DNA of 64,000 nt from Bacteroidota bacterium (GTDB lineage: Bacteria; Bacteroidota; Bacteroidia; Bacteroidales; UBA4417), in NCBI GenBank assembly GCA_013376995.1, contig JACAAZ010000012.1, positions 62,001 through 126,000 of the forward strand, in the 5' to 3' direction. Positions 27,185 to 37,629 of this stretch are shown one piece after another. The notes below the pieces were generated by a model. The model worked only from the letters and a program-made list of their open reading frames with translations. It was not told where the DNA came from and did no database searches. Numbering within the stretch: the first letter of the stretch is position 1; each line of letters begins with the position of its first letter. Made by a program: the position numbers and the translations under genes.

Positions 27185-30100
27185 TTAATCAACTACAATC
27201 TTCCTGACAATTTGCTTATCGGAATTGCTCAGAATGATAGAATAGATTCCCTTAGGAATATTGTTCAGTTCGATCTTTTCTTTCAGAGTTCCATCAATAA
27301 CCATGTCTTTACGATCATAAACCATAACTCCCAGGTTGTTCACAATCCTCAGGTCAAACTTCTCTGCAGACGCTGTTGTGACAGACAAGGTGAAACGGCC
27401 ATCATTCGGGTTTGGATAAACCTCAACTTTCTGGACTTTTACCAAATCATTAACACCAACATAAATTACAAAGACATTATTCGAAGTATCCGAACTACAA
27501 CCGTTTAGGGTAACTACTGAATAATAGTTTCCAGTATGAAGCGCAGTGTAGGTCTGTCCATTAGCACCGGCAATGATTTCACCATTATAGTACCATTGGT
27601 TACCTGCCGGGGCGCTGCTGGTTAACAGGAATCCGCTTAAGGTAATCACAGGAGCCTGAGGTATAGGATTCAGAGTTACATTAATTGATGAAGCTGCGCC
27701 ATCGCCACAAGCATTGGTTCCATAGACTGTTATTACACCCGAAGAAGCTGTCGCGTCAAAGTCAACTGTGACACTGTTCGTATTGCTTCCTGAAACAATG
27801 GTAGCACCGGTTGGAACTGTCCAATGATATCCGGTGGCATTGGTGATAGCACCAACAGTATAAACAACAGATTGTGTTCCCTGGCAAACTGCACCCGGGC
27901 CTGTTATGGCACCAGCAGCAGATGGTAGCGGATTTATTGTTACAGCAAATGCAGGTGAAGTTGGGCCGTTTCCGCAATCATTGACAGCTGAAACAGTAAT
28001 GCTACCAGATATAGCTGAGGTTCCAAAGCTTACAGTGATAGTGTTGGTTGTTGCACCAGCGGTAATTGAAGCTCCAGTCGGAACTGTCCATGCATAGGAT
28101 GTAGCATTGGCAACCGTGGCAACTGAATAAGTAATTCCAGTTGCACCTGCACATACTGTAGCAGTTCCTGTTATTGCACCTGCAGCAGCTGGCAAAGGAT
28201 GAACTGTTACATTGTACACTGTTGGAGTAGCAGCAGTACATCCGCCTGGATTCGTGTATGATACACTTACCCAATGCGCACCAGGAGAATTCCAGTAGAT
28301 CATCACCTGGTTACTTCCCGTAACCCATGTAATGGTTCCGCTGTTTGGACTTATGTTCCACACATAATTGGTCATTCCAGCCTCAGTAGTATAATAGTAG
28401 TAATCAGAGTTCTGGCAAAGATCATTATCACCAGTAATAGTTGGAACCGGTGCAGACAATACTGTAACACTGAAGTTTGGTGAAGGAGCACCATTTCCAT
28501 AAGAGTTGGTTCCCATAACAGTGATCACACCTGATACTGCAGTATTTGAGAAATTAACAGTGATGGAATTGGTATTGGCACCTGTTGCAATTGTAGCGCC
28601 TGCAGGTAAGGTCCAGGTATAGCCTGTTGCATTAGGAATGGCAGCAACTGAGTAAGTAACACCGGTTGCACCCTGGCATACAGTAGAAACACCTGTAATA
28701 GGGCCTGCTGGCGGAGGTACAGATATTACAGAAACTGGGAAGACCGTTGCAGAAGCTGCTGAACATCCAGCTGCATTAGTATAATTAACACTTACACTTT
28801 GTGCACCAGCAGTAGTCCATTGCACAGTAACTGTATTGCTTGTGGCTGTACCACCTGCCGTAACTGTGCCTCCTGCTGAAACTGTCCATATATAGTTGGT
28901 CATACCAGCCTGGGTTGTATAAACCTGGGTTGAACCGACACCGGCAGGTGTTGTTCCGGTAATAGTAGGAACTGGAAGTGCATTAACAGTAACATTATAG
29001 ATGGTTGCAGATGCAGCAGTACAGGAATTACCATTAGTATAGTTTACAGATACAGTTTGAGCACCTGCAGTATTCCATGTAACTGTTATGGCATTGGTTC
29101 CGGCTCCGGCAGTGATGGCACCGCCAGCAGAAACTGTCCAGGTGTATCCTGTCATACCAGCTTGTGTTGTATAAACATTACCTGTTGTCCCGGCACAAAT
29201 CGACGCCGGGCCAGTAATTGTTGGAACAGGCAGTGCATTTACCGTTACATTGTATACCGTTGCAGCAGCCGCTGTACAACTATTTCCATTGGAATAGTTT
29301 ACAGAAACAGTCCTGGCACCAACTGTATTCCAGCAGACAGTTACACTGCTGCTTGTTGCGGTTCCTCCGGCAGTTATCGTACCACCAGCTGAAATTGTCC
29401 ATGTATAATTTGTCATACCTGCTTCTGTAACATACACATTTGTGCATGAATTCACACAAACAGAACTTGGTCCTGAAATGGTGGGAACAGGAAGAGCATT
29501 AACCGTTACATTGTAAATAGTAGCGGCAGCTGCAGTACAGGAGTTACCGTTGGTGTAGTTAACTGAAACAGTCTGTGGACCAGTAGATATCCAATTAACA
29601 GTAATGGAATTAGTTCCATTACCAGCTGTAATGACACCTCCGGCAGAAATATTCCAGGTATATCCACTCATACCGGCTTGGGTTGTATAAACGTTTCCGG
29701 TTGAATTAACACATACTGAGGCTGGTCCTGTAATTGTAGGAACTGGCAGTGGGTTAACTGTTACGTTGTATATGGTTGCTGAGGCTGCAGTACAAGAATT
29801 GCCATTGGTATAGTTAACTGAGACAGTTTGAGCACCGGCTGTATTCCAGGTTACAGTAACGGAATTTGTTCCTGATCCTGCAGTAATAGTACCGCCAGCT
29901 GAAACATTCCATATATAACCACTCATCCCTGCCTGTGTTGAGTAAACATTACCGGCAGAACTAACACAAGCTGATGCTGGACCAGTTACGGTTGGCACCG
30001 GCAAAGCATTAACAGTCACATTATAGACTGTCGCACTGGCAGCAGTGCAGGAATTGGCATTAGAATAGTTAACACTAACAGTTTGAGCACCGGCAGTATT

Positions 30101-33100
30101 CCAGCATACTGTAATTGAATTGGTTCCTGCACCGGCAGTAATTGTACCGCCAGCAGAAAGGCTCCAGCTATAGCCGGTCATACCAGATTCAGTTGTATAA
30201 ACATTGCCACAGGCTCCGGCACATACAGCAGCAGGGCCTGAAATTGTTGGAACAGGCAGTGGGTTAACCGTAACATTGTAAACTGTAGGTGAAACCGCTG
30301 TACAACTATTTGCATTGACATAGTTAACAGAAACAGTCTGAGGCCCTGCAGTTGTCCAGGTCACAGTCACAGTATTGCTCGTTGCAGTACCACCCGCGGT
30401 TATTGTTCCACCGGCAGGCACTACCCAGGCATAATTGGTCATTCCAGCCTGTGTTGTATAAACATTTCCGGTTGAATTCAGACATACCGATGCAGGCCCA
30501 GTGATAGTAGGAACTGGCAGAGGATTAACCGTCACATTGTAAACAGCTGGTGATGCTGCTACACAGGAGTTAGCCGAATAAGTAACATCAACGGTTTGAG
30601 CTCCTACAGATGTCCAGGTAACTGTAACAGTATTATCGGTTGAAGTACCACCTGAAGTGATTGTTCCTCCGACTGAAACATTCCATACATAATTGCTCTT
30701 TCCTGCTTCTGTTGAATATACATTCCCGCTGGAATTGATACAAACTGATGCTGGTCCGGCCAACGTAGGAACAGGGATAGGATTAACCGTCATTGTTGCT
30801 ACTGCAGATGTGGCAGGGTTCGGAGTTGCACAACCCCAAACCGGAGTAAGAACAACATATACCTGGTCATTATTGGATGGTGTGAAAGTATATGTATCCA
30901 GGTTGGTTCCAACTGCAACTGAGTTTTTATACCACTGGTAGCTGGAGGCTGCAACATTTGATAATGCCGTGAATGTTACCGGTGTACCTGCGCATACAGG
31001 GTTGGCGGATGGTGTTATAATGAGTGTAACAGGAACAGTAAGCAGAACACTCATTGTAACTGTATTGGATGTAGCAGGATTTCCTGTTGTACAGGCATGA
31101 TCAGAGGTCATCACCACATATACCTGGTCACCATTAACTGGTGTATACGTATAAGTGCTTAATCCGGTGCCAACAGGTAGTGTATTTACATACCATTGGT
31201 AAGTTGGAGTGCCACCATTAACAGGGGTTGCCGTTAATGTTACACTATTGCCTGAACAGATAGGGTTAGCTGATGGGCTGATGCTGACACTAACTGCATA
31301 AATCGGATTCACTGTCATCGTTATGATGTTCGATGTTGCAGGTGATCCGGATGGACAAGTAATATTAGCTGTCATTACAACATATACCTGGTCATTATTT
31401 GCAGGTGTATAAGTGTAAGAAGTTGCATCTGTTCCAACAGGAGCTCCATTAACATACCATTGGTATGAGTTGGATGGCGTTTTTCCAGCTGCGACTGAAT
31501 AAGTGACCGATGTACCAGCACAAACCGGATTAGCTGAAGCATTGATACTTACAGAAACCGGAATGAGAGGGTTAACAGTCATGGTAACTGTGTTCGAAAG
31601 TGAAGTAGTATTAAGAACACAAGTCAGGCTTGTGGTTAATTCAACTGCAACCAGGTCACCGTTTACCGGGGCATAAGTATAAGTAGCCCCACCGGTGCCA
31701 ACTGGAAGAGAGTTAACAAACCATTGGTAAGAAGGCGTTGGTCCTCCATTAACCGGGGTAGCGGTATACGTTACCTGGTTTCCGGCACATACTGGATTAG
31801 CATTTGCTGCCATAGTAACTGAAACTGCAACGGGATCATTAACGATCATAGTTACAGTATTGGAAGTTGCAGGAGATCCGCTAATACAACTTAGGCTGGA
31901 GGTCATAATTACATATACCTGGTCACCGTTCACCGGTACATAAGAATAGGTATTCTGATCTAATCCAACTGGCAATGAATTCAGGTACCATTGGTAAGAA
32001 GCTGTACCACCGTTGGTTGGAGTTGCTGTAAAAGTTACGGTTGAACCAGCACATACATTATTACTGGATGGAGCTACACTTACACTTACCGGCAAAGGAT
32101 TATTAACCACCATTGTAATAGTGTTTGAAGTTCCTGGCACTGTACATGGGATTGACTCTGAGTACACTACATAAACCTGGTCATTATTGGCAGGAACATA
32201 TGAGTAAGTTGACGTCCCGGTCGTTACTAAGATGGTATTTACATACCATTGATAATTAGCAGCAGACTGGGGAGCCTTTGCAGCCACAGAGGCTGTAAAT
32301 GTGACCGAAGCACCAAGACATACCGGGTTTGCTGAAGCTGAAATGCTAACTGATAAAGGTATGAGAGGATTGACGATCATTGTAACAGTATTGGATGTGG
32401 CAGGGCTACCGGTGATGCAACCCAGGCTGGAGGTCATGATAACATATACCTGGTCACCTGTAAGAGGTGCATAGGTATAAGTAGCCTGGTTTGTTCCAAC
32501 AGGGAGAGAGTTCACATACCATTGATAAGCAGGCGTTCCGCCATTGGTCGGAGTTGCGGTAAATGTGACCTGGGTTCCGGCACACACAGTGTTTGCAGAC
32601 TCTGAAATTGATACACTAACCGGATCAGGAGTATTAACTACCATGGTTATGGTATTCGAAGTTGCAGGGTTTCCAGTAGTACAGGTAAGACTGGAAGTCA
32701 TAACCACATGAACAATGTCTCCATTAACAGGAACATATGAATAGGTATTCTGGTCTGTCCCTACAGGTAAGGAATTCACATACCACTGATACGATGGAAC
32801 ACCACCGTTGGCAGGAGTAGCTGTGAAAGTAACTGAAGTGCCATTACAAACATTATTGTTACTTGCTATAATTGTCACAGCTGCTGGGCCTCCCGGGATC
32901 ACAGTCATTGCAACCGTGTTTGAAGTTGCTGGGTTACCTGAAATACAAGCAGCAATTCCAGAGTTCAAGACAACATAAGCCTGGTCTCCATCAATTGGCA
33001 CAAATGAATATGTTGCTGAATTAGTTCCAACTGGAAGGCTGTTAAGGTACCATTGATAAGTTGGAGTACCACCATTGGTCGGGGTGGCTGTCATCACAAC

Positions 33101-36100
33101 GGTTGAACCAGCACATACCGGGTTTGCGGAAGCAGCAATGCTTACACTAACAGGTAATATTGGATTAACAGTCATTGTGAGAACGTTTGAAGTTGCCGGA
33201 TTTCCTGAAATGCAGGTAAATGATGATGTCATTACTACACTAACCTGGTCATTATTTAAAGGTGTGAAAGTGTAGGAATCCTGGTTTGTTCCAACTGGCA
33301 AAGAGTTAACATACCACTGGTATGATGCAACTCCACCATTTACAGGTAAAGCGGTGAATGTAACAGATGTGCCGTTACAAACAGGATTAGCCGTAGCAAC
33401 AATGCTTACGCTTACAGGATCCGGAGCATTAACTGACATCGAAACAACATTGGAGCTTGCAGGGTTGCCTGAAACGCATCCAAGTCCTGAGGTCATGCTT
33501 ACATATACCTGATCATTATTTAAAGGAACATATGTGTATGTCGCCTGGTTTGTTCCAACAGGTAAGGAATTAACATACCATTGGTATGATGCAACACCTC
33601 CGTTTGTTGGGCTTGCTGTGAATGTAACAGATGTTCCTTGACAAACAGGGTTCTCTGAAGGTAACACGAGCACACTTACAGGAAGAGGAGATGTTACAGA
33701 TATTGTAATTGTATTTGATGTTCCAGCTACGGTACAAGCTGCTCCTGTCGAGTAAACAACATAAACCTGGTCGTTGTTGGAAGGAACATAGGTATAGGTA
33801 GAACTTCCGCTACCTACAGGACTTCCGTTCAGGTACCATTGGAAATTGAGAGGAGATGCAGGAGCTTTTGCGGTAGAAGCAGTAAATGTTACACTGCTGC
33901 CACTGCAAATAGGATTCTCGGATGCCACTATGCTAACACTAAGGTTAACAATAGGATTAACAATCATGGTTACCGTATTGGAAGTTGCAGGGTTGGAAGC
34001 AACACAGCCCAATGTTGAGGACATCACTACATAAACCTGGTCGTTATTTAGAGGAACATACGTATATGTGTCCTGGTTATTACCAACTGGAAGTGAATTC
34101 ACATACCATTGATATGTAGGCGTTCCCCCATTTCCAGGAGTTGCCGTAAAAGTAACTGAAGTACCAGCACATACTGTTGTAGCTGATGCTAAAACCGAAA
34201 CACTTACTACTAATGGAGTTGTAACTGACATCGTAATAGTATTGGATGTAGCAGGGCTGCCGGTAGCGCAAGGATCGCTGGAAGTCATTGAAACACTTAC
34301 AAGGTCACCATCAACCGGAACATAGGATAAAGTAGAAGAATTTGTCCCGACTGGTAATGCGTTCACATACCATTGATAGGCTGGTGTTGGACCTCCGAAT
34401 ACAGGAGTTGCAGTATATGTGACTGAATTGCCTCCGCAGGAAGGATTAGATCCTGCAGCAACAGAAACCGAAGCAGCGCCAATTGGGTTGACTGTTAAAG
34501 TAACTGTGTTTGAAGTTGCCGGATTTCCAACCACACAGGTGGTGAGGCTTGAAGTCATAACGACATGAACCTGGTCACCAGTTGCAGGAACATAGGAATA
34601 GGTTGCCTGATCAGTGCCAACCGGCAGATTGTTGACGTACCATTGGTAAGCTGGTGTTCCTCCATTAGTAGGTGTAGCCGTGAATAAAACAGCAGAACCT
34701 GCACAAACCGGGTTCACATCTGCAGCAACGGAAACACTTATTGGAACAGTTGGGATAACTGTCATGGTAACTGTATTGGAAGTCGCAGGAGAACCTGTAA
34801 CGCAGGTAATGCTCGACGTCATCACAACATAAACCTGATCACCGTTTACTGGGACAAAGGAGTATGTTGGTGAGTTTGTTCCAACTATGGAGGCATTCTT
34901 ATGCCATACATAAGTAGGAGTGCCTCCATTTACAGGAGTTGCTGTAACTACTACAGTAGTTCCTGCACAAACTGAGTTTGCATCTTCAGCAATTGTAACA
35001 CTTACAGGAACATTCGGGGTTTCCGTGATAGTAACGCTGCCAAGCATTGCAGTGGTACCGCCGAGGTTAGTCCCTGATACAGTATAAGTTCCGGCTAGCT
35101 GGTTTCCGAAAGTTATTGGCGTTCCATTCCCACCTGGTACAGGAGAACCAATAGGTGATCCACCCTGGTAAAGAGTGTATTGGGTATTTGCCTCAGAACT
35201 GGCCAATCCAACAGGAGCGCCACTTCCACCTTGACAATATGATCCGCCGCCCGTAACAGCAAATGCAGTAGGAGGAGGAATAATCATTACGGTCATGGTA
35301 ATAACATTGGAAGTTGCGATAGCAGGTGTTACGCAGGTTTCGCTGGAATATAATTCACATTTCAGCTGGTCGCCATTTACCGGGGTGTAGATATATGTAG
35401 AATTGAAACCATTTACATAATCTGCAACATTATTTACATACCATTGGTAGGTTGGTGTAGGTCCGCCGTTAACAGGGGTTGCAGTATAAGTACATGAATA
35501 CCCAGGAGGAACTGTAGTTGCAGGAGATGCATTGATTGCTACACTTGCATTAAGAGGTTGAGTAGATGTCAAACTAATGGTATTGGCCATACTTACCAAT
35601 CCTGTACATGAAGGACTTTTTACTGACATGGTTGCACCGGTTGCAAGAGTGGCAAAGGATACAGGACCTGATCCCGTTCCAAATACAACTCCACCGATTC
35701 CTGTCACTTGTGTGCCATTGCTATAGAGATAATATGTATAACCTAATTGAGTATTTGCCAGGGAGATGGTTGCTCCGGCACCAGGGAGGTTACAATACTG
35801 TGTAACATCTGAAGTAACTGTTTGAGCTATAGGATCAGGGAAACCTCCGGCAAAAACCGGGTTAGCGGGTGCTACGAGAGTATGTGATGCATTCACCGTA
35901 ATATTGGTATTGGTTGAACCAACATAGGCAAACATCTTGGTCTGATATCCATTACTCAGGACAAAATTCCAGGTGTGATTGGGATTAGTACCAGTATTGA
36001 AGGCTGCTGTACAGGCAACGCGAATCCTGGTAAGGCGGGTACCTGCTGCAGCATTCGAAATTATAGTTGCTCCCGCGGCTCCCGGAGGAGCAACTGGTGT

Positions 36101-36442
36101 AACCTGGATGCAATTCTTGGTTGCATCGAATGAGAATTTTTCCGGGCCAGGTTGTTGAGCTGCTAAAAGCTCGGAACTACCTGGTACTGGAGCAACATTA
36201 ATGATTCCGCCCGATGGAATAATAGCAGGATCCAGGAGTATCCCCAACTGGAATTGAGCCAGTTTCAGAACAGTTCCACCTGTCCGTTGCATTACAACAT
36301 CGAATTCATAAACATTGCAAGATACCTGCGCTGCATTTGTAATTCTGCATTGGTAGGTAGGAGTCTGAGCCTTAATTCCAATGCTGATAAGCATGAACAA
36401 AAGGCTTGAAATCCAAAGGACAATGCGTTTTTGGTTTTTCAT
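27185..36442 (-). CDS. Giant secreted Ig/PKD-like repeat protein with T9SS tail
   Basis: A 3085-residue protein, the largest in the window. The signal peptide is residues 1-26, ending GIKAQ. Residues 27-190 resemble a cohesin-like or adhesin beta-sandwich. An isolated Ig-like unit and a second domain (about 300-475) precede 16 tandem Ig-like repeats of about 86 residues (479-1887) and eight repeats of about 85 residues beginning VPTITGPASVC (1888-2570). A mixed stretch with three PKD-like units opening with a ...GAITG or ...GPITG strand follows, and then the type IX sorting domain starting VEVYPNPNDGRF. Most repeats carry two cysteines, probably one disulfide each. The domain set suggests a long surface adhesin or matrix protein. 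No enzymatic domain was seen. Confidence 0.85.
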   Translation of the reverse strand: MKNQKRIVLWISSLLFMLISIGIKAQTPTYQCRITNAAQVSCNVYEFDVVMQRTGGTVLKLAQFQLGILLDPAIIPSGGIINVAPVPGSSELLAAQQPGPEKFSFDATKNCIQVTPVAPPGAAGATIISNAAAGTRLTRIRVACTAAFNTGTNPNHTWNFVLSNGYQTKMFAYVGSTNTNITVNASHTLVAPANPVFAGGFPDPIAQTVTSDVTQYCNLPGAGATISLANTQLGYTYYLYSNGTQVTGIGGVVFGTGSGPVSFATLATGATMSVKSPSCTGLVSMANTISLTSTQPLNASVAINASPATTVPPGYSCTYTATPVNGGPTPTYQWYVNNVADYVNGFNSTYIYTPVNGDQLKCELYSSETCVTPAIATSNVITMTVMIIPPPTAFAVTGGGSYCQGGSGAPVGLASSEANTQYTLYQGGSPIGSPVPGGNGTPITFGNQLAGTYTVSGTNLGGTTAMLGSVTITETPNVPVSVTIAEDANSVCAGTTVVVTATPVNGGTPTYVWHKNASIVGTNSPTYSFVPVNGDQVYVVMTSSITCVTGSPATSNTVTMTVIPTVPISVSVAADVNPVCAGSAVLFTATPTNGGTPAYQWYVNNLPVGTDQATYSYVPATGDQVHVVMTSSLTTCVVGNPATSNTVTLTVNPIGAASVSVAAGSNPSCGGNSVTYTATPVFGGPTPAYQWYVNALPVGTNSSTLSYVPVDGDLVSVSMTSSDPCATGSPATSNTITMSVTTPLVVSVSVLASATTVCAGTSVTFTATPGNGGTPTYQWYVNSLPVGNNQDTYTYVPLNNDQVYVVMSSTLGCVASNPATSNTVTMIVNPIVNLSVSIVASENPICSGSSVTFTASTAKAPASPLNFQWYLNGSPVGSGSSTYTYVPSNNDQVYVVYSTGAACTVAGTSNTITISVTSPLPVSVLVLPSENPVCQGTSVTFTASPTNGGVASYQWYVNSLPVGTNQATYTYVPLNNDQVYVSMTSGLGCVSGNPASSNVVSMSVNAPDPVSVSIVATANPVCNGTSVTFTALPVNGGVASYQWYVNSLPVGTNQDSYTFTPLNNDQVSVVMTSSFTCISGNPATSNVLTMTVNPILPVSVSIAASANPVCAGSTVVMTATPTNGGTPTYQWYLNSLPVGTNSATYSFVPIDGDQAYVVLNSGIAACISGNPATSNTVAMTVIPGGPAAVTIIASNNNVCNGTSVTFTATPANGGVPSYQWYVNSLPVGTDQNTYSYVPVNGDIVHVVMTSSLTCTTGNPATSNTITMVVNTPDPVSVSISESANTVCAGTQVTFTATPTNGGTPAYQWYVNSLPVGTNQATYTYAPLTGDQVYVIMTSSLGCITGSPATSNTVTMIVNPLIPLSVSISASANPVCLGASVTFTASVAAKAPQSAANYQWYVNTILVTTGTSTYSYVPANNDQVYVVYSESIPCTVPGTSNTITMVVNNPLPVSVSVAPSSNNVCAGSTVTFTATPTNGGTASYQWYLNSLPVGLDQNTYSYVPVNGDQVYVIMTSSLSCISGSPATSNTVTMIVNDPVAVSVTMAANANPVCAGNQVTYTATPVNGGPTPSYQWFVNSLPVGTGGATYTYAPVNGDLVAVELTTSLTCVLNTTSLSNTVTMTVNPLIPVSVSINASANPVCAGTSVTYSVAAGKTPSNSYQWYVNGAPVGTDATSYTYTPANNDQVYVVMTANITCPSGSPATSNIITMTVNPIYAVSVSISPSANPICSGNSVTLTATPVNGGTPTYQWYVNTLPVGTGLSTYTYTPVNGDQVYVVMTSDHACTTGNPATSNTVTMSVLLTVPVTLIITPSANPVCAGTPVTFTALSNVAASSYQWYKNSVAVGTNLDTYTFTPSNNDQVYVVLTPVWGCATPNPATSAVATMTVNPIPVPTLAGPASVCINSSGNVYSTEAGKSNYVWNVSVGGTITSGGTSTDNTVTVTWTSVGAQTVDVTYSANSCVAASPAVYNVTVNPLPVPTITGPASVCLNSTGNVYTTQAGMTNYAWVVPAGGTITAGGTATSNTVTVTWTTAGPQTVSVNYVNANSCTAVSPTVYNVTVNPLPVPTISGPAAVCAGACGNVYTTESGMTGYSWSLSAGGTITAGAGTNSITVCWNTAGAQTVSVNYSNANSCTAASATVYNVTVNALPVPTVTGPASACVSSAGNVYSTQAGMSGYIWNVSAGGTITAGSGTNSVTVTWNTAGAQTVSVNYTNGNSCTAASATIYNVTVNPLPVPTITGPASVCVNSTGNVYTTQAGMSGYTWNISAGGVITAGNGTNSITVNWISTGPQTVSVNYTNGNSCTAAAATIYNVTVNALPVPTISGPSSVCVNSCTNVYVTEAGMTNYTWTISAGGTITAGGTATSSSVTVCWNTVGARTVSVNYSNGNSCTAAAATVYNVTVNALPVPTITGPASICAGTTGNVYTTQAGMTGYTWTVSAGGAITAGAGTNAITVTWNTAGAQTVSVNYTNGNSCTAASATIYNVTVNALPVPTITGTTPAGVGSTQVYTTQAGMTNYIWTVSAGGTVTAGGTATSNTVTVQWTTAGAQSVSVNYTNAAGCSAASATVFPVSVISVPPPAGPITGVSTVCQGATGVTYSVAAIPNATGYTWTLPAGATIATGANTNSITVNFSNTAVSGVITVMGTNSYGNGAPSPNFSVTVLSAPVPTITGDNDLCQNSDYYYYTTEAGMTNYVWNISPNSGTITWVTGSNQVMIYWNSPGAHWVSVSYTNPGGCTAATPTVYNVTVHPLPAAAGAITGTATVCAGATGITYSVATVANATSYAWTVPTGASITAGATTNTITVSFGTSAISGSITVSAVNDCGNGPTSPAFAVTINPLPSAAGAITGPGAVCQGTQSVVYTVGAITNATGYHWTVPTGATIVSGSNTNSVTVDFDATASSGVITVYGTNACGDGAASSINVTLNPIPQAPVITLSGFLLTSSAPAGNQWYYNGEIIAGANGQTYTALHTGNYYSVVTLNGCSSDTSNNVFVIYVGVNDLVKVQKVEVYPNPNDGRFTLSVTTASAEKFDLRIVNNLGVMVYDRKDMVIDGTLKEKIELNNIPKGIYSIILSNSDKQIVRKIVVD
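28730..30780 (-). repeat. Eight tandem repeats of about 85 residues (B type)
   Basis: Eight coding units of about 256 bases share the pattern VPTITGPASVC...GNVYTTQAGM..Y.W.VSAGGTITAG, then VTV.W.TAGAQTVSVNYTN.NSCTAAS. Neighbouring units are more alike than distant ones, which suggests expansion by unequal crossing-over. Confidence 0.85.
30780..35010 (-). repeat. Sixteen tandem Ig-like repeats of about 86 residues (A type)
   Basis: Sixteen coding units of about 260 bases share PVSVSI.ASANPVCAG, then SVTFTATPTNGGTPTYQWY, NSLPVGTNQATYTYVPLNND and QVYVVMTSSL.C..GNPATSN. Two units carry an alanine/proline insertion instead of NGGTP, and several end with a shorter loop. The fold is an Ig-like sandwich with the usual Trp and Cys core. 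Confidence 0.85.
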
Positions 36443-36787
36443 GTTATTTTGGTTTTGATTAGTATATGGTTATTGTGTCTTGAATATTCGAATGATAGGT
36501 GGTTTGAATGGGTAAATATAAGGTAATTCAGGGTTTCCGTGGTTATTGATTGAAGCTTTTTTACAGGTAGAAAGCAATTTTCAACTTGAGCCCGACGCAT
36601 TAAAATGAGAATATCAAAATTTACCTCCAGCTAACTGATTATCAGCCAGAAATCTCTTTTGATTCATTACCTTCTAATGAAATAAAATGATTATTCTAAT
36701 TTTAGTATAAAAATATGGAAGAAATTTGAAATATGCAAAACATGTCGCCAGATATTTTGGCCAAAATCGAAAGGTTCCTAATTCAGA
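36443..36787. other. Intergenic region between divergent genes
   Basis: This AT-rich spacer between the giant repeat-protein gene (minus) and the ABC operon (plus) should hold both promoters. Only the ABC promoter at 36788-36818 could be matched to the Bacteroidota consensus. No exact CAAAnnTA was found on the plus strand ahead of the giant gene. Confidence 0.5.
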
Positions 36788-36818
36788 TTTGAAGAAATCA
36801 ACAGATGGACTATTTTTG
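36788..36818 (+). promoter_or_regulatory. Promoter of the ABC exporter operon
   Basis: TTTG at 36788-36791, a 19-base spacer, and TATTTTTG at 36811-36818 match the Bacteroidota -33/-7 consensus exactly. The ATG of the ATPase gene is 28 bases further on at 36847. Confidence 0.75.
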
Positions 36819-36846
36819 TGAATTACATCACACCTAATCATTCATC

Positions 36847-37620
36847 ATGGATCCGATTATCAGCATTCAGAATCTCTGCAAATTTTTTGGTTCTAAGCAA
36901 GTTCTAAATCAGATTTCTTTCGACATTATGCCTGGCCAGGTAATAGGCTACATCGGCCCGAATGGCGCCGGGAAAAGCACTACAGTAAAGATACTGTGCG
37001 GGCTTTTATCCGACTATTCAGGACAAGTTTTTATAAAAGGGAAAGATATCAGGGAAAACCCTGTCGAATCAAAGCGACTTATTGGCTTTGTCCCTGAAAT
37101 TGCAGAATTGTATGATGTTCTTACTCCTTCAGAATTCCTGGGACTTATTGGCGCACTATATGATCTGTCGCCTGAAACAGTATCCGAACGAGCTGACCGC
37201 ATGCTTGATGCCTTTGGTCTTGCCGGGAACAAGGACCAGCGAATGGATACCTTCAGCAAGGGAATGAAACAGAAAGTCCTGATTACGTCGGGTTTATTGC
37301 ATAACCCTGATATCATTATACTGGACGAACCATTAAGCGGCCTGGATGCCAACAGCGTTATCATTGTAAAAGAACTCATCAGTAAAATGGCTGACAGTGG
37401 AAAGACAATTTTTTACTGTAGCCACATGATGGATATAGTAGAAAAAGTAAGTGACAGGATCATACTTATCAACGAAGGAGTAGTAGTTGCTGATGGATCC
37501 TTCGAGGAGTTGAAGCAAAAACAGGGTGACAGCAGCCTTGAACAGATTTTTGCCCACTTAACAGCAACAACATCCTTATCCGAAGCCAGTGATAAACTGA
37601 TGAATGCATTTGAGAATTAA
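36847..37620 (+). CDS. ABC transporter ATP-binding protein
   Basis: A 257-residue ABC ATPase with all nucleotide-binding motifs: Walker A GPNGAGKST (about residues 38-46), the signature FSKGMKQK, Walker B IIILDEPLSGLD and the switch histidine in YCSHMMD. It resembles the ATPases of multidrug, antibiotic or Na+ exporters. The permease gene starts 9 bases after its stop, so the two form a transporter. The substrate is unknown. Confidence 0.92.
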   Translation: MDPIISIQNLCKFFGSKQVLNQISFDIMPGQVIGYIGPNGAGKSTTVKILCGLLSDYSGQVFIKGKDIRENPVESKRLIGFVPEIAELYDVLTPSEFLGLIGALYDLSPETVSERADRMLDAFGLAGNKDQRMDTFSKGMKQKVLITSGLLHNPDIIILDEPLSGLDANSVIIVKELISKMADSGKTIFYCSHMMDIVEKVSDRIILINEGVVVADGSFEELKQKQGDSSLEQIFAHLTATTSLSEASDKLMNAFEN

Positions 37621-37629
37621 GAATTTATC

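Noticed and set aside
27906-34034. Plus- and minus-strand reading frames of 60-111 codons inside the giant repeat gene
   Set aside because: They are shadows created by codon bias of the repeats, with cysteine- or threonine-rich nonsense products.
30780-35010. Regular repeats that could be mistaken for a CRISPR array
   Set aside because: The period is about 260 bases, the units are coding, diverged and in frame, and no short identical repeats with unique spacers exist.
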